A DNA stretch of 59,239 nt. It comes from Minisyncoccota bacterium. Its GTDB lineage: Bacteria > Patescibacteria > Paceibacteria > UBA9973 > UBA918. Position 1 is the stretch's first letter; the number at the start of each line of letters is the position of its first letter. Positions 25,004 to 34,136 of this stretch are shown piece by piece. The notes beneath the pieces were generated by a model. That model searched no databases and had not been told where the DNA came from. It saw nothing but the letters and a program-made list of their open reading frames with translations. The DNA lies in assembly GCA_021734905.1 (NCBI GenBank), contig JAIPIB010000006.1, positions 1 through 59,239 on the forward strand, written 5' to 3'. The position numbers and the translations under genes are program-made.

Positions 25004-25644
25004 AATGTTGTATGATTTTATTTAGCAATAAAAATGCCCGCAGTAGAAAAAAAATTGTTCAGGGATTTTCTCTTATTGAGCTTATGGTTTCTTTGTCAGT
25101 ATTTTCTATGGTGATGCTCATTAGTACAGGAACATTACTTATAATGATTGATATAAATGCGAAGGCGCAAGCGTTATATTCGTCAACGACAAACATATCA
25201 TATGCACTCGATAACCTGACTCGTGAAATACGCACCGGTTATAATTACAACTGTTTTCATTCTAACGACTTAGATGTGCAGACTCTTCCAGTAAAAGGAT
25301 CTACAGCTGACTGTCCATCTTCTGATAATGCTATTGCTTTTACGAGAGAAAGCGATGGAGCACGTGTTGGATTTAGAAAAAATGACATCTCTGGTTCACT
25401 TGAGAAAAGAATTGACAAGATTGGTAATAGTGGGTCCTGGATACCAATAACTTCAGATAAAGCAGTTACTGTTGATGTGTTCGATATAACAGTGGATAAT
25501 TCTGTACCATATTATCCAGCAACCTCAAATACAAACCAGCCAGTTGTCGACATCGTTGTAAAGGGCTCGATGAATAATGGGCTTGATCAGAACACAACAT
25601 TTAATATTCAGTCACACATTGTACAGCGAAGGCTCGATTTGTAA
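25000..25644 (+). CDS. Minor pilin (PilW-like)
   Basis: A 214-residue pseudopilin with a long leader ending VQG, FSLIELMVSLSVFSMVMLIS helix and Glu5, then a large beta-rich domain with the NISYALDNLTREIRTG helix typical of PilW/GspJ. The ATG overlaps the previous stop (ATGA). Confidence 0.85.
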   Translation: MKCCMILFSNKNARSRKKIVQGFSLIELMVSLSVFSMVMLISTGTLLIMIDINAKAQALYSSTTNISYALDNLTREIRTGYNYNCFHSNDLDVQTLPVKGSTADCPSSDNAIAFTRESDGARVGFRKNDISGSLEKRIDKIGNSGSWIPITSDKAVTVDVFDITVDNSVPYYPATSNTNQPVVDIVVKGSMNNGLDQNTTFNIQSHIVQRRLDL

Positions 25645-25654
25645 CATTATTTTT

Positions 25655-26221
25655 ATGCGATGGAATGACATTCAAAAAAAAGAAGAAGGATTTACTCTTA
25701 TCGAGACACTCGTTGCTATTTCGATACTGCTTATTGTGATCATTGGCCCAATTACGGTTGCTCAGAAGGGTGTTCAAAATGCTTATTATGCAAATGAACA
25801 AGTGACAGCTGTATTTCTTGCTCAAGAAGCAATTGAGGGCGTTAGGATCCTTCGTGATTCTGCAGCACTTGATGTGCTTGATATTCCGACAAATAAAACA
25901 TGGACATGGTATACAGATGGTAGTTTTTCTAATGAGTGCAAGACGGTATCTGGGTGTGCATACATGAGTGGTCTTCTCACTGATTGTTCTTCAGCTAATT
26001 CATGTCAATTAAAAATTGATGGTAATGGTAAGTATTCTCACGCTCTTGGCGCAAACTCATCATTTACGCGAAAAGTATATATAAGAGAACCTCTTCCTGG
26101 CACTGTCGAAGTGAAGGTAGATGTTGAGTGGACCTCAAGAATATTCGGAAGTGGGAATAATAATCGAAAAGTAACACTCCAGACATGGATATATGATCGT
26201 TATCAACGTTATGAAGAATAA
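25655..26221 (+). CDS. Minor pilin (PilV-like)
   Basis: A 188-residue pseudopilin starting MRWNDIQKKEEG then FTLIETLVAISILLIVIIGP with Glu5. The following YYANEQVTAVFLAQEAIEGVR is the PilV/GspI-like helix. The frame is open upstream to 25577 but this ATG matches the leader length. Confidence 0.87.
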   Translation: MRWNDIQKKEEGFTLIETLVAISILLIVIIGPITVAQKGVQNAYYANEQVTAVFLAQEAIEGVRILRDSAALDVLDIPTNKTWTWYTDGSFSNECKTVSGCAYMSGLLTDCSSANSCQLKIDGNGKYSHALGANSSFTRKVYIREPLPGTVEVKVDVEWTSRIFGSGNNNRKVTLQTWIYDRYQRYEE

Positions 26222-26225
26222 TATT

Positions 26226-26813
26226 ATGCGCACACATACTAATCAGGACGGCATCACCCTTCTTATTACACTTCTCCTCATGGGCGTCTTACTTGGTGTA
26301 AGTGCGTCACTTTTGAGCGTTACACTCAAACAGTACCAACTTTCTGGTATTGCAGTCGCTTCCGAGATTGCATTTCAGGCCGCAAATGCTGGACTTGAGT
26401 GTGCTGCGTACTATGATAATCAAAAGAATGTTGTGAGCCCATTTGAGGTTAACCAAGATGGAATAACGCCGCAAGGCGCCCCGGCGCAAATTTCGTGCAT
26501 GGATGTAGGGACATTTATAAATGATGCACCTTCTCCAGGGAGCATGATTATTGCTGGCGAACAACAACATTTTCAGTTTACATGGGGAGACCCAGGTGTC
26601 TGTACTGATATTAGTGTTTGGAAATTTATCGGTGGACAGGAGGTCACTGTAGATGGGCAGAAAATGAGAGACAGTAGCGGTGTTGATAACGAGTGTCCTA
26701 GTTACGAAGGTGTTACTTGTACAGTAATTCAATCACGCGGCTATGACGTCCCCTGCGCCCAAATCGGGACGAGTGCACGCGTTGTTGAAAGAGAGTATAC
26801 ACAGGTGTATTAG
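26226..26813 (+). CDS. Minor pilin (PilX-like)
   Basis: A 195-residue protein with leader MRTHTNQDG and hydrophobic helix ITLLITLLLMGVLLGVSASL lacking Glu5, as in GspK/PilX tip pilins. AFQAANAGLECAAYYD is the conserved region after the helix. It is last in the minor pilin set and probably caps the tip complex. Confidence 0.83.
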   Translation: MRTHTNQDGITLLITLLLMGVLLGVSASLLSVTLKQYQLSGIAVASEIAFQAANAGLECAAYYDNQKNVVSPFEVNQDGITPQGAPAQISCMDVGTFINDAPSPGSMIIAGEQQHFQFTWGDPGVCTDISVWKFIGGQEVTVDGQKMRDSSGVDNECPSYEGVTCTVIQSRGYDVPCAQIGTSARVVEREYTQVY

Positions 26814-26909
26814 ACAGCTATGTTTTAATGTCTGTATTTTGGATACTTTGTAACAAAATGAGTAGAAGATAACTGATTAAATTTTAGCCTTGCCCAAGTA
26901 CGAAACTCG

Positions 26910-26915
26910 TATACT
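26910..26915 (+). promoter_or_regulatory. -10 box of ligA
   Basis: TATACT, 9 nt before the ATG; no SD is seen. Confidence 0.5.
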
Positions 26916-26924
26916 ATTTGTAGT

Positions 26925-28961
26925 ATGAATATCCCGAAGCATATGATAACGCGTGCAGATGAGCTTTCTCGTCTAATTTCACATCATCAGAGCCAGTATC
27001 ATGAAAAGGATGCTCCAGAAATTAGTGATGAGATATATGATTCTTTTGTTACAGAACTCCTCTCGATTAAAAAAAAATACCCAGAATTAGAAATGTCCTA
27101 TGTGCAGACAGATGCCATAGGAGGACGGCCAAATGATGCTTTTAAAAAGGTGACACACCATGTACGGCAGTGGTCGTTTGATAATGTTTTTTCTGATGAG
27201 GAACTTCGAGAATGGGAAGAACGAACATACCGACATCTCAAAAAGCAAGATATTACGACAAAAAAAATCACGTACGTTAGTGAGCACAAAATCGACGGGC
27301 TTAAGATAATTCTCGAATACACAAAAGGAAGGCTTGTGCGTGCAACAACACGGGGTGACGGTGTTGTGGGGGAGGATGTAACGCACACTGCGCAAATGAT
27401 TAGAGATATTCCACAAACACTCATTGCACCCGCCACCATCACTGCGGTTGGTGAAGCTTGGCTTTCACAAAACGAGTTTGCGCGAATCAATATGGAGCGT
27501 GAAAAATTAGGGGAGGCATTGTTTGCGAATCCGAGAAATGCAGCTGCTGGTTCGGTTAGACAACTTGATCCAGAAATAACACGCAAACGAAAACTTTCAT
27601 TTTTTACCTATGATATAGATTATATTGACGAAGCGACCCTTCAAGGGAAGGTGCCAGAGACACAAGCAGAAGAATTGGAGCTATTACAAACTCTTGGTTT
27701 TGTTGTTAATCCATATACAAAGCTCTGCAACACTCTAGACGACGCGATTGTAGATTATAAAAGATGGATACCTAAAAAGCACAATATGCCATATGGCATG
27801 GATGGTACGGTCATTAAGGTTAATGAAATTACCATTCAGAAAATACTTGGCTACACCGCAAAGTCGCCACGCTTTGGTATTGCATATAAATTTCCTGCTG
27901 AAGAAACCACTACGGTTGTGGAGGATATTGTGCTGCAGGTTGGACGAACGGGGGTGCTGACGCCCGTGGCACATCTTCGTCCAGTACGTATTGCAGGCTC
28001 TGTGGTGTCTCGAGCAACACTCCACAATGAAGACCAAATTAAACGTCTCGATGTCCGTGTGGGAGATACCGTTATTATGCAAAAGGCAGGGGACGTGATT
28101 CCTGAAATATTACGAGTCGTCCTTCCACTTCGACCAGAAAAAACACAACCGTTTCGTTTCCCCACAAAAGTTGCTGAGTGTGGCGGGGATGGAAGTATCG
28201 AGCGAATTCCGGGAATGGCTGCGTATCGGTGTGTTGCTAAAGATTCTGACACACTCCATAGGCGGCGTCTTCATTATTTTGTTTCAAAGAAGGCACTCAA
28301 TATCGACGGCGTTGGGCCAAAGATTATTGATATCCTACTCGATAATAATCTTATCAATAGTTATGTAGATCTCTTTTCTCTTACTGAAGGTGATATGAGT
28401 GGGCTTCCGGGTTTTAAAGATAAAGCAGTAAAAAATGTTATCACGGCGATAGAAGTGGCGCGAAAGGTTCCTCTGTATCGACTTCTCGTCGCACTATCTA
28501 TTGAACATGTTGGTGAAGAAACTGCACGAATTATTGCAGAATCAATGCAATCTATTGAGCGTATACAAAATGCGACATACGAAGAACTTTCAAATATACA
28601 CGGTGTTGGTGAGATTGTTGCTGAGTCACTCATTGCATGGTTTATGGATAAGAATCACACAAAAACACTCGATGCGCTCCTCAAACATATACATATTGAG
28701 ACTGTCCAGAAATCGAGCACAAATACAGACCTTGCTGGAAAGAGCTTTGTGTTCACGGGGTCATTGCCGACACTCAGCCGTAGTGATGCGGAATCTCTCG
28801 TAAGGAGCCATGGCGCTTCCGTGGCGAACTCGGTTTCAAGCAAGACAAGTTACGTAGTTGTCGGAAGTGACCCCGGGTCAAAGGCAGAGAAAGCAAATCT
28901 TTTGGGTATTCAAATTCTTAATGAAGTAGAATTTAAAAAACTTATAGGACCGACTGAGTGA
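26925..28961 (+). CDS. ligA: NAD-dependent DNA ligase LigA
   Basis: Seals nicks in replication and repair using NAD+. The 678 residues comprise domain Ia (Tyr-rich N-terminus), adenylation domain with nucleophile Lys122 in EHKIDGLKI, an OB fold (VGRTGVLTPVAHLRPV), a helix-hairpin-helix region (LPGFKDKAVKN, IHGVGEIVAESL) and a C-terminal BRCT domain (GKSFVFTGSLPTLSR). The zinc finger that normally has four Cys retains only two (AECGG and YRCVAKDSD), so it may not bind zinc. Confidence 0.96.
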   Translation: MNIPKHMITRADELSRLISHHQSQYHEKDAPEISDEIYDSFVTELLSIKKKYPELEMSYVQTDAIGGRPNDAFKKVTHHVRQWSFDNVFSDEELREWEERTYRHLKKQDITTKKITYVSEHKIDGLKIILEYTKGRLVRATTRGDGVVGEDVTHTAQMIRDIPQTLIAPATITAVGEAWLSQNEFARINMEREKLGEALFANPRNAAAGSVRQLDPEITRKRKLSFFTYDIDYIDEATLQGKVPETQAEELELLQTLGFVVNPYTKLCNTLDDAIVDYKRWIPKKHNMPYGMDGTVIKVNEITIQKILGYTAKSPRFGIAYKFPAEETTTVVEDIVLQVGRTGVLTPVAHLRPVRIAGSVVSRATLHNEDQIKRLDVRVGDTVIMQKAGDVIPEILRVVLPLRPEKTQPFRFPTKVAECGGDGSIERIPGMAAYRCVAKDSDTLHRRRLHYFVSKKALNIDGVGPKIIDILLDNNLINSYVDLFSLTEGDMSGLPGFKDKAVKNVITAIEVARKVPLYRLLVALSIEHVGEETARIIAESMQSIERIQNATYEELSNIHGVGEIVAESLIAWFMDKNHTKTLDALLKHIHIETVQKSSTNTDLAGKSFVFTGSLPTLSRSDAESLVRSHGASVANSVSSKTSYVVVGSDPGSKAEKANLLGIQILNEVEFKKLIGPTE

Positions 28962-29002
28962 AGGTGGCAACTTTAACTACTGGATGATAGTATACGCATA
29001 TT

Positions 29003-29296
29003 ATGAAACGGGAAGATATTGAACATCTCGCGAAACTTTCGCGTATAGCAGTGACCGACGCTGAGGCAGATGATCTTGCGAAAGACATCACCAGTATTTT
29101 GGGCTATGTGGGCGAAATCGAAGAAATCACGAGCTCAAGCGAAATAGAAAAAAAGGTTGGTCCACTCTTTAATGTTATGCGAGAAGATGAAAATCCTCAT
29201 GAATCAGGGCTTTTTACTGAGGATTTACTCAATCTTGTACCAGAGCGCGATGGACCGTACGTGAAAGTTAAAAAAATCATTGGTGATAAAGCGTAA
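29003..29296 (+). CDS. gatC: Asp/Glu-tRNA amidotransferase subunit C
   Basis: A 97-residue stabilising subunit of the GatCAB transamidase: IEHLAKLSRIAVTDAEADDL, then VGPLFNVMREDE and LLNLVPERDGPYVKVKKII. TATACG lies 6 nt before the ATG. It is followed at once by gatA; gatB is not in the window. Confidence 0.93.
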   Translation: MKREDIEHLAKLSRIAVTDAEADDLAKDITSILGYVGEIEEITSSSEIEKKVGPLFNVMREDENPHESGLFTEDLLNLVPERDGPYVKVKKIIGDKA

Positions 29297-29300
29297 GTTT

Positions 29301-30728
29301 ATGACAATTACAGAACTGAGAAAAAAATTTATTGAAGGTTCATATACACCGCTTGATGCGTACACTGACACACGTGCAACGATTGATGCAAAGGATCAGG
29401 ATATACACGCATTCCTTGACGTATATGATGATGGGAGAGAAAGTGCTGAGAAGGCTACGAATATTTATAAAGAGAAAGGTGAAGAGACTCCTCTTCTTCT
29501 TGGTATGCCACTTGCAATCAAGAATAATATTCTCATTAAAGGGAAGAAGGCGACGGCTGCATCAAAGATTCTCGAAAATTATATTGCCCCGTACGATGCC
29601 ACGGTAATTACAAGACTCAAAGAACAGGGCGCGGTCTTTGTAGGAAGTACGAACCTCGATGAGTTTGCAATGGGTTCCTCAACGGAGAATTCTGCATTTG
29701 GACTTACAAAAAATCCCGTTGATCCGACACGTGTTCCTGGTGGGTCATCGGGGGGTTCGGCAGCAGCAGTCGCTATGGGTGCTGCTGTCGCTTCTCTTGG
29801 TACAGACACCGGTGGCTCGGTACGTCTTCCTGCGAGTTTCTGCGGTGTTGTTGGTTTTAAGCCAACGTATGGAAGAGTTTCTCGGTCGGGACTTATTGCG
29901 ATGGGCTCATCACTTGATCAGGCGGGGACACTCACAAATTCTGTCCGTGACGCTGAAATACTTTTTAATTCGATTAATGGGAAGGATCCTCTCGATGCAA
30001 CGACAATTAATGTAGATACATACTCACAGGTCAGGGCGAAGGACACCTATCGGATTGGTATCCCACGAGATTTTCTTAGTAATGAGGGGATGGATCCAGA
30101 TGTACTTCAGGTTTTTAATGACACCATAGAGAACCTCAGTAAAGTGGGGCATGAGATTGTTGATATATCTCTCCCACTCATGAGAAAAGGTCTCGCTGCA
30201 TACTACATCGTGATGCCTGCAGAGGTTTCGTCAAATCTTGCACGATACGATGGTGTACGTTTTGGACTTCATGTAGATGGAGATTCATTACTTGAAGACT
30301 ATATGAAGACGAGAGCGGAAGGTTTTGGTGATGAAGTTAAGCGACGGATACTTCTCGGAACCTACGTGCTTTCAGCTGGGTATTACGACGCGTATTATGG
30401 AAAAGCCGAACACCTACGCACGATGATGCGAGAAGAACTTTTGCAGGTATATAAAAATGTTGATTTGATCATGACGCCGACTGCGCCAACTCCAGCATTT
30501 AAGATTGGTGAAAAAAGTGATCCACTCTCAATGTATCTTGCAGACATATTTACGGTTCCAGTCAATCTCACAGGAGTGCCTGCTATCTCAATCCCTGCAG
30601 GAACTGTTGATCGGGACGGAATTTCTCTCCCAGTTGGGGTACAATATATAGCACCACATGCTGGTGACGAACGTCTCTTCGATTTTGGAAAGAAGATCTA
30701 TGATGAGGGGGTGATGCAGTCTGAATAG
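29301..30728 (+). CDS. gatA: Asp/Glu-tRNA amidotransferase subunit A
   Basis: A 475-residue amidase-signature enzyme that frees ammonia from glutamine for transamidation of misacylated tRNA. The catalytic Ser-cisSer-Lys triad is visible: Lys in AIKNNILIKG, Ser in GGSSGGSAAAVA and in GTDTGGSVRLPASFCG. The ATG at 29301 fits the family start (MTITELRKKF). Since tRNA-Gln(CUG) is present nearby, Gln-tRNA formation by this route is likely. Confidence 0.95.
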   Translation: MTITELRKKFIEGSYTPLDAYTDTRATIDAKDQDIHAFLDVYDDGRESAEKATNIYKEKGEETPLLLGMPLAIKNNILIKGKKATAASKILENYIAPYDATVITRLKEQGAVFVGSTNLDEFAMGSSTENSAFGLTKNPVDPTRVPGGSSGGSAAAVAMGAAVASLGTDTGGSVRLPASFCGVVGFKPTYGRVSRSGLIAMGSSLDQAGTLTNSVRDAEILFNSINGKDPLDATTINVDTYSQVRAKDTYRIGIPRDFLSNEGMDPDVLQVFNDTIENLSKVGHEIVDISLPLMRKGLAAYYIVMPAEVSSNLARYDGVRFGLHVDGDSLLEDYMKTRAEGFGDEVKRRILLGTYVLSAGYYDAYYGKAEHLRTMMREELLQVYKNVDLIMTPTAPTPAFKIGEKSDPLSMYLADIFTVPVNLTGVPAISIPAGTVDRDGISLPVGVQYIAPHAGDERLFDFGKKIYDEGVMQSE

Positions 30729-30741
30729 CTGTGTAAAAACT

Positions 30742-31350
30742 ATGCCATACGTACCTGATGAAAATGATCTTGCGGTCAAGACATATGGAGTTGATCTTGA
30801 ACGGTTAGCTCGATTTCTCTATGAAAAATTTACTGACAATGATTGGGACGCTTTCGTGTCTGCAGCAAGCTTTTGGTGGAATATTTATTCAGTCATTGCG
30901 ATTATTCTGTCGCTGGTATTTATTATCGGATTTGTTTATGCAAAAATTCGATACGGACAACTATCAGATCTTGAACAAGAAGCTCTTCGAGAAGCAGAGG
31001 CTCAGTGGGCTGCAACGAACGAAAGTGGTGATACAAAAAACACTCGCTGGGATTCGATCTTGGCGCATGTTGCGGATAATCGTCCTGAGTCATGGAGGAT
31101 TGCAATTATTGAAGCTGATATCCTTCTCGATGAGACACTTTCGAAGGCGGGGTATGTTGGACAGAGCATTGGCGATAAGTTAAAAACTGCAAATACACAA
31201 TCATTTACGACAATTCAGGATGCGTGGGAGGCACATAAAGTACGTAATGATATTGCACACGTTGGGAGTGACTTTGTTCTAACAAAGAAATCTGCCCAAG
31301 AAACAATCGTTCGGTTTGAAAGAGTCTTCCGAGAATTTGGGGTTATTTGA
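30742..31350 (+). CDS. Bitopic membrane protein, conserved in CPR (unknown role)
   Basis: A 202-residue protein with one membrane segment (about residues 50-70, IYSVIAIILSLVFIIGFVYA), an acidic helical linker and a C-terminal helical domain containing HKVRNDIAHVGSDFVLTKK, reminiscent of HEPN-type helices (R-N-D-x-A-H) though not a clear RNase motif. It follows gatA by 13 bp and may be cotranscribed. Confidence 0.7.
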   Translation: MPYVPDENDLAVKTYGVDLERLARFLYEKFTDNDWDAFVSAASFWWNIYSVIAIILSLVFIIGFVYAKIRYGQLSDLEQEALREAEAQWAATNESGDTKNTRWDSILAHVADNRPESWRIAIIEADILLDETLSKAGYVGQSIGDKLKTANTQSFTTIQDAWEAHKVRNDIAHVGSDFVLTKKSAQETIVRFERVFREFGVI

Positions 31351-31591
31351 TTTGCAGTGCGCTAATTGATCTGAGTATTCGTCTTCGTAAAACCGTTCCT
31401 TTTTTGTGCCCCTCACTCGAATAGAGTCCCAATCCAAACATGTGACCATCTCGTTTTGAGAGTGTACTAATTTCGGATTTTCCAATCGAACCAATGTAAA
31501 ATAGACAAGTAGAGCCATGTTTGCTACACTTGAAAAATTCTGTAAATATTATTTTATTTGTAGAGTATGTGTAATTATTTGATTACAGAGA

Positions 31592-31662
31592 CGCGGGGTA
31601 GAGGAGAGGTACCTCGGGAGGCTCATAACCTCCAGACCCCGGTTCAATTCCGGGCCCCGCAA
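31592..31662 (+). tRNA. tRNA-Met(CAU), initiator-like
   Basis: 71 nt, no encoded CCA. The acceptor shows a C1-A72 mismatch (CGCGGGG / CCCCGCA), the hallmark of initiator tRNA; anticodon loop CTCATAA. The three consecutive G-C pairs of classical initiators are reduced to AGG/CCT at the base of the anticodon stem. A terminator follows. Confidence 0.88.
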
Positions 31663-31666
31663 CAAG
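31644..31666 (+). repeat. tRNA-Met 3' end repeat, copy 1
   Basis: 23 bp covering the T-loop to just past the acceptor, identical to 31846-31868. Confidence 0.8.
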
Positions 31667-31703
31667 AATAAAACAACACTCCGTTTTGGGGTGTTGTTTT
31701 ATT
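31667..31703 (+). terminator. Terminator after initiator tRNA
   Basis: Stem AATAAAACAACAC / GTGTTGTTTTATT with a short GC-rich tip. Confidence 0.75.
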
Positions 31704-31845
31704 TTCTGTGAGGAGGAAAGAAAGCAAACTGCTTTGCTTTCGTCGGGATTGAACGAGCGGAGCAATATTTTAGCTATTCCTAATGCTAAAATGAGTGAGC
31801 TGAGCTAACAAATTCTTAAGAACAAAGTGAGTTAGAAATTTGACG

Positions 31846-31868
31846 TCAATTCCGGGCCCCGCAACAAG
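31846..31868 (+). repeat. tRNA-Met 3' end repeat, copy 2
   Basis: A direct repeat of the tRNA 3' end 202 bp downstream of the original. Nothing gene-like lies between. Such a scar is left by element insertion/excision at a tRNA or by a partial duplication. The whole 342-bp gap before 32005 holds only this repeat and two terminators. Confidence 0.75.
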
Positions 31869-31878
31869 TATAGAAAAG

Positions 31879-31902
31879 GATCAGCCTCGTGCTGGTCTTT
31901 TT
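31879..31902 (+). terminator. Terminator after the tRNA scar
   Basis: 7-bp stem GATCAGC / GCTGGTC followed by TTTTTC. Confidence 0.6.
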
Positions 31903-32004
31903 CTTTGTTTGTGTTCAGGAATTGAGTAGGGTGGTTTTGAAGGTCAATTAAGCACCTTCTGGTGATGTTATGTCTATGCAAAATGTGGTATAAATTTATA
32001 CATT

Positions 32005-32691
32005 ATGCAATGTGTTATCTTAGCCGCAGGAAATGGTAAGCGTCTTCGTCCGCTTACTGAGGATAAACCGAAACAATTAGTTACCGTTCATGGGAAGCCA
32101 CTTATAGATTACATCGTGGAAGCACTCCCAAGCGCTATTGATGAGCTTATTATTGTTGTTGGATATCGTGGAGATATGATTCGTGAGTACTGCGGAGAAA
32201 TTTTCCATGGAAAGAGAGTTACCTACATTGATCAATTCGTTGCAGAAGGCACCGCTCGTGCTCTTTGGCTTTGTAAAGATTTACTAAAAGGAAGATTTCT
32301 CTTTATGTTTGGCGATGACATCCACGGGCGAGAGGACCTAGCAAGAGCCGTTTCATTTGTCCGGTCAATTCTGGTTTCATCAGTAACTAGTCCAGAAAAA
32401 TTTGGTATCGTGGTACGAAATCCTGACGGCACCTTAGGACTCATGATTGAGAAACCGGAACATGCTCCTTCAAACTGTGCGAGCACAGGTGCAATGGTTC
32501 TTGATGATCATATTTTTGAATTCGAACCCCAAACCCCAGTGGGGGATGAATACTACCTTACGGAAGTCATTGAACGATACGCACAGAAGTACCCTATTGC
32601 AGTCGTCGAACAAAATTTATGGATCCCGATAGGTTACCCTGAGGATATAACTAAAGCAGAGACATTGCTCTCAGTGTATAAAAGGATTTAG
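32005..32691 (+). CDS. Sugar-phosphate nucleotidyltransferase 1
   Basis: A 228-residue NTP_transferase family enzyme that would activate a sugar-1-phosphate with an NTP for surface glycan synthesis. Signature AAGNGKRLRPLTEDKPKQL at the N-terminus, MFGDDIHG with the metal-binding Asp, and IEKPEHAPSNCASTGAMVLD. The sugar and nucleotide are not determinable. TATAAA lies 10 nt before the ATG. Confidence 0.87.
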   Translation: MQCVILAAGNGKRLRPLTEDKPKQLVTVHGKPLIDYIVEALPSAIDELIIVVGYRGDMIREYCGEIFHGKRVTYIDQFVAEGTARALWLCKDLLKGRFLFMFGDDIHGREDLARAVSFVRSILVSSVTSPEKFGIVVRNPDGTLGLMIEKPEHAPSNCASTGAMVLDDHIFEFEPQTPVGDEYYLTEVIERYAQKYPIAVVEQNLWIPIGYPEDITKAETLLSVYKRI

Positions 32692-32705
32692 GAATACTGT
32701 CGCAT

Positions 32706-33377
32706 ATGCAATGTGTTATTTTGTGTGCAGGTAAAGGTGTTCGAATGCGACCACTTACTAATACCTGTCCGAAACCACTCCTTAAGGTACTCGGAAAACC
32801 AATTTTGGAATATATCGTTACTGCGTTACCTCGAGAGGTTGACGAGATTGTACTTATTGTGGGTTATCTCAAGGAGCAAATTATTGAACTTTGTGGTACG
32901 GAGTATTTTGGAAAGAAGGTAACATATTGTGTACAGAAAAATTTTGCAGGAGGAACAGGAGACGCTCTTTTGTGTGCAAGAGATGTGCTTCATGGAAAAT
33001 TTCTATTTATGTATGGTGATGATATTCATGGAGAAGAAGCACTTGCACAAGCTATAGTTAAAGATCATGCTATCCTTGGAACTCATTCAGATACTCCAGA
33101 GAAGTATGGGGTCTTGATTCCAAATGAAGATGGTACATTACAAGCAATTATCGAGAAGCCTGAAAACCCACCATCTAATCTCATAAACATAGGAGGCTTT
33201 GTTATAAATGATTCAATTTTTCAATATGACACACCGGCGCCACACTCTGGTGAGCTCTATGTTACTGATATGCTCACCGAGTATGCAAAAAAGAACCCCG
33301 TCCAAATTTTGAGACAGGATTTCTGGGTCCCACTTGGATGTCCTGAGGACATTGTAAAAGCAGAAGCAATTCTCTAG
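32706..33377 (+). CDS. Sugar-phosphate nucleotidyltransferase 2
   Basis: A 223-residue tandem paralogue of the preceding gene: CAGKGVRMRPLTNTCPKPLL, MYGDDIHGEEA, IEKPENPPSNLINIGGFV. The motif order is identical but the paralogue has diverged widely, so the pair probably serves different sugars or a shared pathway. It follows the first by 14 bp. Confidence 0.87.
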   Translation: MQCVILCAGKGVRMRPLTNTCPKPLLKVLGKPILEYIVTALPREVDEIVLIVGYLKEQIIELCGTEYFGKKVTYCVQKNFAGGTGDALLCARDVLHGKFLFMYGDDIHGEEALAQAIVKDHAILGTHSDTPEKYGVLIPNEDGTLQAIIEKPENPPSNLINIGGFVINDSIFQYDTPAPHSGELYVTDMLTEYAKKNPVQILRQDFWVPLGCPEDIVKAEAIL

Positions 33378-33442
33378 AAGTTTCCATTGGTTGAATTTCA
33401 ATGTTTCAAATGGTATTCTAGCAAACACACAATTAAAAACAT

Positions 33443-33519
33443 GTCGGCGTAGCTCAGTTGGTTAGAGCATCTCACTCATAAAGAGAAGGTCGGAAGTTCA
33501 AATCTTCCCGTCGACACCA
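33443..33519 (+). tRNA. tRNA-Met(CAU), elongator-type (or Ile2)
   Basis: 77 nt with encoded CCA. Acceptor GTCGGCG / CGTCGAC, anticodon loop CTCATAA. A regular first base pair distinguishes it from the initiator at 31592. A CAU anticodon could also be a lysidine-modified tRNA-Ile; not resolvable here. Confidence 0.88.
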
Positions 33520-33521
33520 AG

Positions 33522-33544
33522 AAAACCGCCTCGTGGCGGTTTTT
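33522..33544 (+). terminator. Terminator after tRNA-Met
   Basis: AAAACCGCC / GGCGGTTTT with loop TCGT. Confidence 0.75.
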
Positions 33545-33546
33545 GA

Positions 33547-34130
33547 CTGTCGACTGAGTACAGTCTGGGAGACTGTACGTGAAGATTTGAAAAGGTTGCC
33601 AGCTCTTTTGAAGAAAAGAGCGATAACCTGTACTGAATATACAAGAAGTAATGGAGTCAACACATCAACTTTCTGAACGGATCTCTGATACAGGTTGTGT
33701 ATATAGATTTCAAATTGGAAGTAAAGAAATCTTCAGTGACCTAATTAAACATGGATTTAATGAACATAAGTCAAATCGTATGATTCTGCCGTACATACCA
33801 GTACAGTATGTTGGGGATTTTATGCGTGGTTACTTTGACGGGGATGGTAATGTTTGGGTTGGGTTACTTAATAAAAATAGAAGAAATCCAACTTTAGTTA
33901 TCCAGGTGGCTTTTACAAGTGGAAGCCCGTATTCCTTGAAGGACTACTAGCACTTTTGAAAGAAAACGAAATTAAAGGTGGTTCAATATACACGTCAAAA
34001 ACTAAGAATTTTTCGAGACTCCAACTGAGTACACAAGACGCTTTGAAACTTAGTGAAATCATGTATAATGGGCAACCGAAGCTTTATCTGAAAAGAAAAA
34101 GGCTTCGGTTTGATCAGTTCAAGATGAAGA
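33547..34130 (+). pseudogene. Decayed LAGLIDADG homing endonuclease with HARE-like fragment
   Basis: Three pieces of one homing endonuclease appear in different frames. First, TVREDLKRLPALLKKRAITC (about 33568-33630) resembles a homing-endonuclease-associated repeat. Second, 33651-33950 reads RISDTGCVYRFQIGSKEIF and FMRGYFDGDGNV, the LAGLIDADG helix. Third, after a frameshift near 33930, LLALLKENEIKGGSIY continues the domain to about 34130. The remnant stops just before the intron-bearing tRNA-Asp, suggesting it once mobilised that intron. Confidence 0.72.
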
Positions 34131-34136
34131 AGAGTT

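Noticed and set aside
31583..31765. Minus-strand frame over the initiator tRNA
   Set aside because: Translation of the tRNA complement (GIEPGSGGYEPPEV), not a gene.
33472..33663. Minus-strand frame over tRNA-Met and its terminator
   Set aside because: It overlaps the tRNA and the decayed endonuclease; the peptide REDLNFRPSLYE is a tRNA translation artefact.
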